Origin: Parasponia andersonii
Lineage: Eukaryota > Streptophyta > Magnoliopsida > Rosales > Cannabaceae
Direction of reading: 5' to 3'
Assembly (NCBI GenBank): GCA_002914805.1
Contig: JXTB01000560.1
Coordinates: forward strand, 1-64,000
DNA length: 64,000 bases
The position numbers and the translations under genes were made by a program. Positions 59,284 through 64,000 of this stretch are shown here, piece by piece. The notes beneath the pieces were generated by a model. That model was given only the letters and a program-made list of their open reading frames with translations. It made no database searches and was not told the DNA's origin. Position 1 is the stretch's first letter. The number at the start of each line of letters is the position of its first letter.

Positions 59284-61297
59284 GATCACGAAAGTGAAGA
59301 TCCTTTTGTCAGGTTGAAGCAGAGTTTAACCACCGCACATGTTATTACTGTTCCAGACAGTAACGAGCCTTATGTGGTGTATACCGATGCTTCGAAGATG
59401 GGTTTGGAATGTGTCTTGATATAGAATGGTCGAGTTGTGGCTTATGCTTCTCGTCAGTTGAAGCCATATGAGAGGAACTATCCCATCCATGATCTGGAGT
59501 TTGCAGCAGTGATCTTTGCTTTGAAGATTTGGCGATGTTACTTGTATAGTGTGAAGTTCGACATATTCTCCGATCATAAGAGTTTGAAGTATCTCTTTAC
59601 TCATAAGGATTTGAACTTGAGACAACAAAGATAGGTTGAGTATATAGAGGATTATGACTTCGACCTACAGTATCAGCCTGGTAAGGCCAATATTGTAGCT
59701 GATGCACTGAGCAGGAAGCCTCATGGTGCACTAGCTGTACTAGTGTTTGAAGACTAGAAGAACTCAGTTGCGATTGGTGATTACAACTTGCAGTACTTCG
59801 AGAATAAAGGGGTTGTTTGTCTGAGCAACATTGTGATTTCACCATCTCTTCTCCAGACTATCTAGTGGAGTCAATGGCAAGATAAGAAGTTGAGGACAAT
59901 CTGGAACTAGTTTCAAAATGGTGAGCAGTTAGATGGTTGGAGCACTAACAGAGAAGAGTTTTTGCTTTTCAGTGGGAATTACTGTAGCTAATGACCCTAA
60001 TCTTCGAGAAACTATTCTAACAGAGGCTCATAAATCAAGATTCGCAGTACATCTGGGTAGTACAAAAATATACCGGGGCTTGAAGTGGCAGTATTGGTGG
60101 AAAGGTATGAAGAAGGATGTAGCTACTTTTGTGGCTAAGTGTTTGACTTGTCAACGAGTCAAGGTTGAACACCAGAGAGTAGCTGGATTACTTCAGCCAT
60201 TGCCAATTCTAGAATGGAAGTGGGACAAGATCACGATGGACTTTGTGACCCATTTGCCGAAGACCTTGAGGAAAAATGACACAGTTTGGGTAGTAGTCGA
60301 TCGGTTGACGAAGAGTGCTTACTTTATACCGATCCGGATAGACTACTCTCTTACTAAGCTCAGTAGACTATATGTGGAGAACATCATACGCTTGCATGGT
60401 ATGCCTTCAAGCATAGTATCTGACAGAGATCCAAGGTTCACTTCAAAGTTTTGGAGAGTCTTGCAGAAAGCGTTTGGTAAGTAGTTGGATATCAATACGG
60501 CTCATCATCCTGAGTCAGATGGTCAGTCTGAAAGGACCATTCACATTCTTGAGGACATGCTACGTTGTTGTATACTGGACTTTGGTAGGAGCTGGGATGA
60601 TCATCTTCCTTTGGTGGAATTTACTTATAATAACAGTTACCAGACCAGTGTGGGTGTGGCTCCATATTAAGTGTTGTATGGAAGGCCGTGTAGATCGCCT
60701 TTGTGTTGGGCAGAGCCCGAAGAGCGTGTTACTCTTGGACCTGAGTTGATCAAATAGACTACTGAGAAGATCAAGAGTATCCAAAAAAGACTCAAAAAGA
60801 TTCAGAGTCGCCAAAAGGGTTATGCTGACCCGAAGAGATGTGAGGTAAAGTTCGATACTGGTGATTCCGTATTCCTGAAAGTGACTCCAAGGGGAGGTGT
60901 GACAAGATTTGGGGTTAAGGGCAAACTTGTTCCAAGGTACATTGTTCCATTTGAGATCACTGAGAGAATTGGACCAGTGGCATATCGCTTGAACCTGCTT
61001 GCATAGTTGGGTCACGTGCATAATGTGTTTCACATGTCGATATTGAAGAAGTACACGCCGGACCCATCTCATGTTGTTCAGTACATGCATGTACCGATGC
61101 AAGAAGATGGGTCCTATGAAGAGCAGCTTATTCGTTTGTTGGCTAGAGAGTTGAAGGTGTTTCGCAACAGAGAGATTCCACTTGTTAAGATGCTTTGGGA
61201 ATATCACAAGGAAGACGAGGCTACTTAGGAACTCGAGATGGAGAGGTACGAGAAGTACCCTAATTTGTTTGACCTTCAGTCAGAAGTTGTATTGTGA
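59284..61297 (+). pseudogene. Tekay-like RNase H, integrase and chromodomain
   Basis: RNase H (about 59320-59740) shows [29 protein letters not shown] and [11 protein letters not shown], with several stops. Integrase (59933-60670) has the zinc-binding His and Cys pairs (AHKSRFAVH, CLTCQ) and the DDE residues in TMDFVTHLP, SDRDPRFTS and GQSERTIH. One stop separates the last two. The C-terminal part keeps HVHNVFHMSILKKY and a Tekay-type chromodomain (61100-61260) with IPLVKMLWEYHKEDEAT before a stop. Single stops are mostly TAG or TGA at expected Gln or Trp codons. Confidence 0.88.
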
Positions 61298-61355
61298 TGT
61301 AAATCTTGACTTGTACTTTGAATTTCGGGACGAAATTCTTTTGAGGAGGGGAGAA

Positions 61356-61887
61356 TATAAAAACTCAAATTTTGGGAGAGTAATTGGGATAATTTATCAA
61401 TTTTCTGGATAAAATATTGTGGGGATTAAATTGTAAAAGTTTTGTGCAGAGGGACTAAATTACAATTTTTGAATGACTAGATTGAGAGAAATTTGAAATT
61501 TGGGGACTTATGTATAATTTTTAAAAAATTACACAACCCTATAAGACAGGGCCACGTGCCCTGTCCTTTTCTTTTCTCTCTCTCTCTTCTCTCTCTTCTC
61601 CCTCGATCTCTCTCTCTTTCTCTTTCTCTCTCTGTGTTTCTCGACCTAAAGAAGCAGGGGCCGCCACAGGAACCACTCCAACTGTCATCCCGTCCATGCC
61701 ACCGACCGGCGTCGACTTGCCAGACCGCGCCGAAGCTCCGCCTCCCCTCACCAACCGCCGCCGTCGCCTGCAATGCCAGAAATCCTCCAAGTTGTCGTTT
61801 CGGTTTTTTTGTCACCGGCAACGATTCCGGCCACCATTCGACTTCCAACCGGTCCCGTTGGATTTGTCTCGTCTCAAGGATCATCAA
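61356..61887 (+). repeat. Truncated 3' LTR of Tekay-like element
   Basis: Starts TATAAAAACTC (the initial TG is now TA) and follows the 5' LTR to TCAAGGATCATCAA. After that all similarity stops. The remaining 1.6 kb of the LTR are missing. Confidence 0.9.
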
Positions 61888-62660
61888 TTCTATACATGTT
61901 TTGTAGGAAGATTATACTCAACATTTCAAGAGGGAAATCTCTAGATAGACAGTTCTAATGATATCTTAACAGTGGCTTTAGGTATTTCTGAATATTCTGG
62001 ACATGTACGGGGAATGGGATTTCACATTAGCCATAGACAATATTTTCATCAACTTGCTCCAACAAATAAGCAACAATCATTTGATTTGAATCTATGGCAA
62101 GATGAACAAACAAGCAAGATGCAACAAATACTTAAAGAACAAGAAGAACGGTTCATGACAGAAATTGCTAAGATTCAAGCAGGACAACAATGTAATGTTG
62201 ATGGTTCAAATACAACTCTTTCACGGCCAGAAATTCAGAGGGAAGAAGTGCAATCACAAGAGATACATGTAAATCCAATGATGGCTGTAGGAATATCTTC
62301 ACGACTCAAAAAAGTATGTTTATATGAGTTTCTTTCTTATTTGTTTAATAACTACTTGTATTTATAAATTGTGTTTGATTTTCTATATTGTAGAATCGAG
62401 CATGCAAGCTTGCAGTGGGGTCTCGTGATAACATAGTTGCTTTAGGACATGTATAAGAGTCAACCACATCAACTATTATTCACGGAAGAGAATTGGGGGA
62501 GCATAATTTTCATGTATCAGTAAAGGTTATTCTTGATGCTACAGCCTTAATTCCTATTCTAAATCCAGATGATGATGTAAGGTTGGTAGGTGACGCACTT
62601 GGATCGCATCTTGCATAACCTAAGATGCTTGTCATCTTTGACTATAATTTGGTATGCAGA
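61888..62660 (+). pseudogene. CACTA (En/Spm) TNP1-like transposon protein fragment
   Basis: The first exon-like block (about 61960-62310) translates to ALGISEYSGHVRGMGF, then a Gln-rich helix (DEQTSKMQQILKEQEERF). A candidate donor follows the SRLKK codons at about 62313. The second block (about 62393-62640) has ACKLAVGSRDNIVALGHV, then a stop, then IHGRELGEHNFHVSVKVI and VGDALGSHLA. This order matches the plant CACTA-associated TNP1/Transposase_24 type of protein. It has several stops. No CACTA terminal repeat is visible, so only part of the element is in the window. It starts at the breakpoint of the 3' LTR. Confidence 0.72.
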
Positions 62661-62859
62661 CCCATTTTCCAAATAAATTCATCCTTTATTGAATTCTAAT
62701 ATAAATTATTAACTTGTTTGTTAACATTTCATTATTTATTTGGATTTTAGGAGTTTAATAATATAAATAGGCATCAAACGGGAAAGAATAAATCTTAATA
62801 ACCACAACTACCTCAAACACAAGAAAGAGTACATCCACAAAGAAAGAAAGCAGAATCTG

Positions 62860-63880
62860 TTACACAAACATAGTTTAGATTTGTTGATGGTACACTAGCT
62901 TCTATAAAATTACTATTGAATACCATTCAAGGAGCGGATGAAGATATTGTTGTTCATGTTTCCTTTGATGAAGAAGTGTTTGGTAAAGCTTTTTATTTGC
63001 CCGTGTTCAAAGAAGACATAATTGAGTTTTGCACGTTACAACAGATTGGGGTCGTACCTATTACATTATACATGATGTTCCTAGTTTATTTTTTTTTATA
63101 TATATAGAACTTCATATATATACATGTATCTATAGTTGGAAATTATATAATACAACACTTAATTCATAATGTATTTTGTACTTGTAGGTATTTACACTAT
63201 TTAGTGACCCAATATAGTTATCAAGATAGGTATATGTTCATGGATCCTAGTGCAATTGCTACACAAGGTGATCCACGTGAGGATCGTGCTATAAGTTTAG
63301 TAACCTGGATGTTATCCATGGAGAATCAACATCAATTTCTAATTACACCTTAGAATCATGGGTAAGATTTTAAACTTAACAAATTGTCATATCAACTACT
63401 TCCTATATTAAGTTAAGTATTACATTATTAATAATCTTTATCATCAATTTTATGAGTGAGGAATATTGGATGTTGCTTATCATTTATCCTCTCAAAGATT
63501 ATGTATGGTTTCTAGATCCTCTTGGCTTAGCTCTCCATGAGGAAATTGGTTTAATAACGATCGAGTAAGTTCTCTAATAGTTCAATTTGTTATAGTTCAG
63601 TTTCTTATGGTTGCTATTGCTAATCTTTTATTCTTATATTTGCGCATTTCCAATTCAAAGTGCATTCAACATATATAATGTAGAAAAAGGGAAGAAAGGA
63701 AGACCAAATGGTCTAGTTTATAAGTTAATAACTAAACTTGAGTTAATAATACTTGTTGAGTTGAAGATTAATAAAAATTACTTATGTTTACTTTATGCTT
63801 ATGTATAGTGCCCAAGACAACTGACAAGTGTTGAGTACGGATTTTACATATGTAAATTTATGTGAAGTCATTGAACAAGT
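62860..63880 (+). pseudogene. CACTA-associated Ulp1-like (C48) cysteine protease, inactive
   Basis: The pieces are FRFVDGTLASIKLL and VFGKAFYLPVFKEDI (62876-63030), then YLVTQYSYQDRYMFMDPS (63187-63255), SLVTWMLSMENQHQFLI (63295-63345), EEYWMLLIIYP and VWFLDPLG (63455-63525), and CPRQLTSVEYGFYICKFM (63809-63862). Introns separate them. In C48 proteases the triad is His, Asp, Cys. Here the Asp and the oxyanion Gln remain, but the His position is Tyr (EEYW) and the Cys position is Tyr (VEYG). Stops also interrupt it. Ulp1-like domains are common passengers of plant CACTA and MULE elements. Confidence 0.72.
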
Positions 63881-64000
63881 CAATGTTAAATCATTTACCA
63901 CAATGGTATATAACAATATGTTTTATTAGTTCTCTTCTAATTTATAGTTTGATTGATCTCTTTCTAACAAATAAGGTGTTTGAATTTGTAGTTTAATGAA

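Larger units (their letters stand above)
54372..61887 (+). mobile_element. Ty3/gypsy chromovirus, Tekay/Del-like, 3' LTR truncated
   Basis: 5' LTR 54372-56536, primer-binding site 56545-56556, gag, protease-RT, RNase H, integrase and a C-terminal chromodomain-like tail. A polypurine tract (GAGGAGGGGAGA, about 61343-61354) precedes a 3' LTR that keeps only its first 530 bases. Protein style (FDTGASHSF, the FIDDIL RT box, chromodomain end IPLVKMLWEYH) points to Tekay/Del. LTR copies differ by about 12% over the part compared by eye. The LTR is related to solo LTRs A and B. Confidence 0.92.

Overview
The window looks like nuclear DNA of a eudicot plant. It is AT-rich, holds two intron-bearing plant genes, and is packed with LTR retrotransposons. 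I cannot name the species. Two genes look intact. One is a six-exon SWEET sugar transporter (23656-26285, +). The other is a seven-exon gene for the thylakoid-lumen cyclophilin CYP38/TLP40 (49373-52844, +). Nearly everything else is transposable elements, their solo LTRs, duplicated or broken genes, and AT-rich spacer.

Layout. 1-1345: unrecognised, with one weak coding fragment. 1345-6712 and 8150-22704: two diverged copies of one roughly 2-kb sequence, each split by a different insertion. Copy 1 carries a 3.2-kb solo LTR (1829-5013, target duplication ATAAT). Copy 2 carries a complete 12.5-kb Ty3/gypsy element of the Tat type (9424-21975, target duplication CTTTC). The Tat element reads on the minus strand and has an extra RNase H, 100-bp tandem repeats beside an 825-base assembly gap, and a long antisense gene on the plus strand with its own introns. 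23656-26285: SWEET gene. 27126-29855: a second solo LTR of the same family as the first. 30655-32712: a broken SWEET copy lacking exons 1, 5 and 6. 32713-34160: the 3' end of a LINE on the minus strand. 35960-36840: a degenerate tandem-repeat field.

37261-45007: a Ty3/gypsy chromovirus on the minus strand, with a chromodomain and many stops. A solo LTR of another family (40900-42686, target duplication TTTTC) sits inside its protease-RT junction. A sister solo LTR lies just outside (45829-47482, target duplication CATAT). 49373-52844: CYP38. 54007-54354: three identical 116-bp repeats. 54372-61887: a plus-strand Tekay/Del-like chromovirus whose LTR is related to the two solo LTRs above; its 3' LTR is cut short. 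61888-64000: a CACTA (En/Spm)-type fragment with a TNP1-like region and a Ulp1-like cysteine protease that appears catalytically dead.

Comparing LTR pairs by eye, the Tat element is youngest (about 5% different), the 37-45 kb chromovirus is intermediate (about 10%), and the 54-62 kb element is oldest (about 12%). All three have broken reading frames. The two host genes do not form a pathway together. SWEET acts in membrane sugar transport and CYP38 in photosystem II assembly in the chloroplast.
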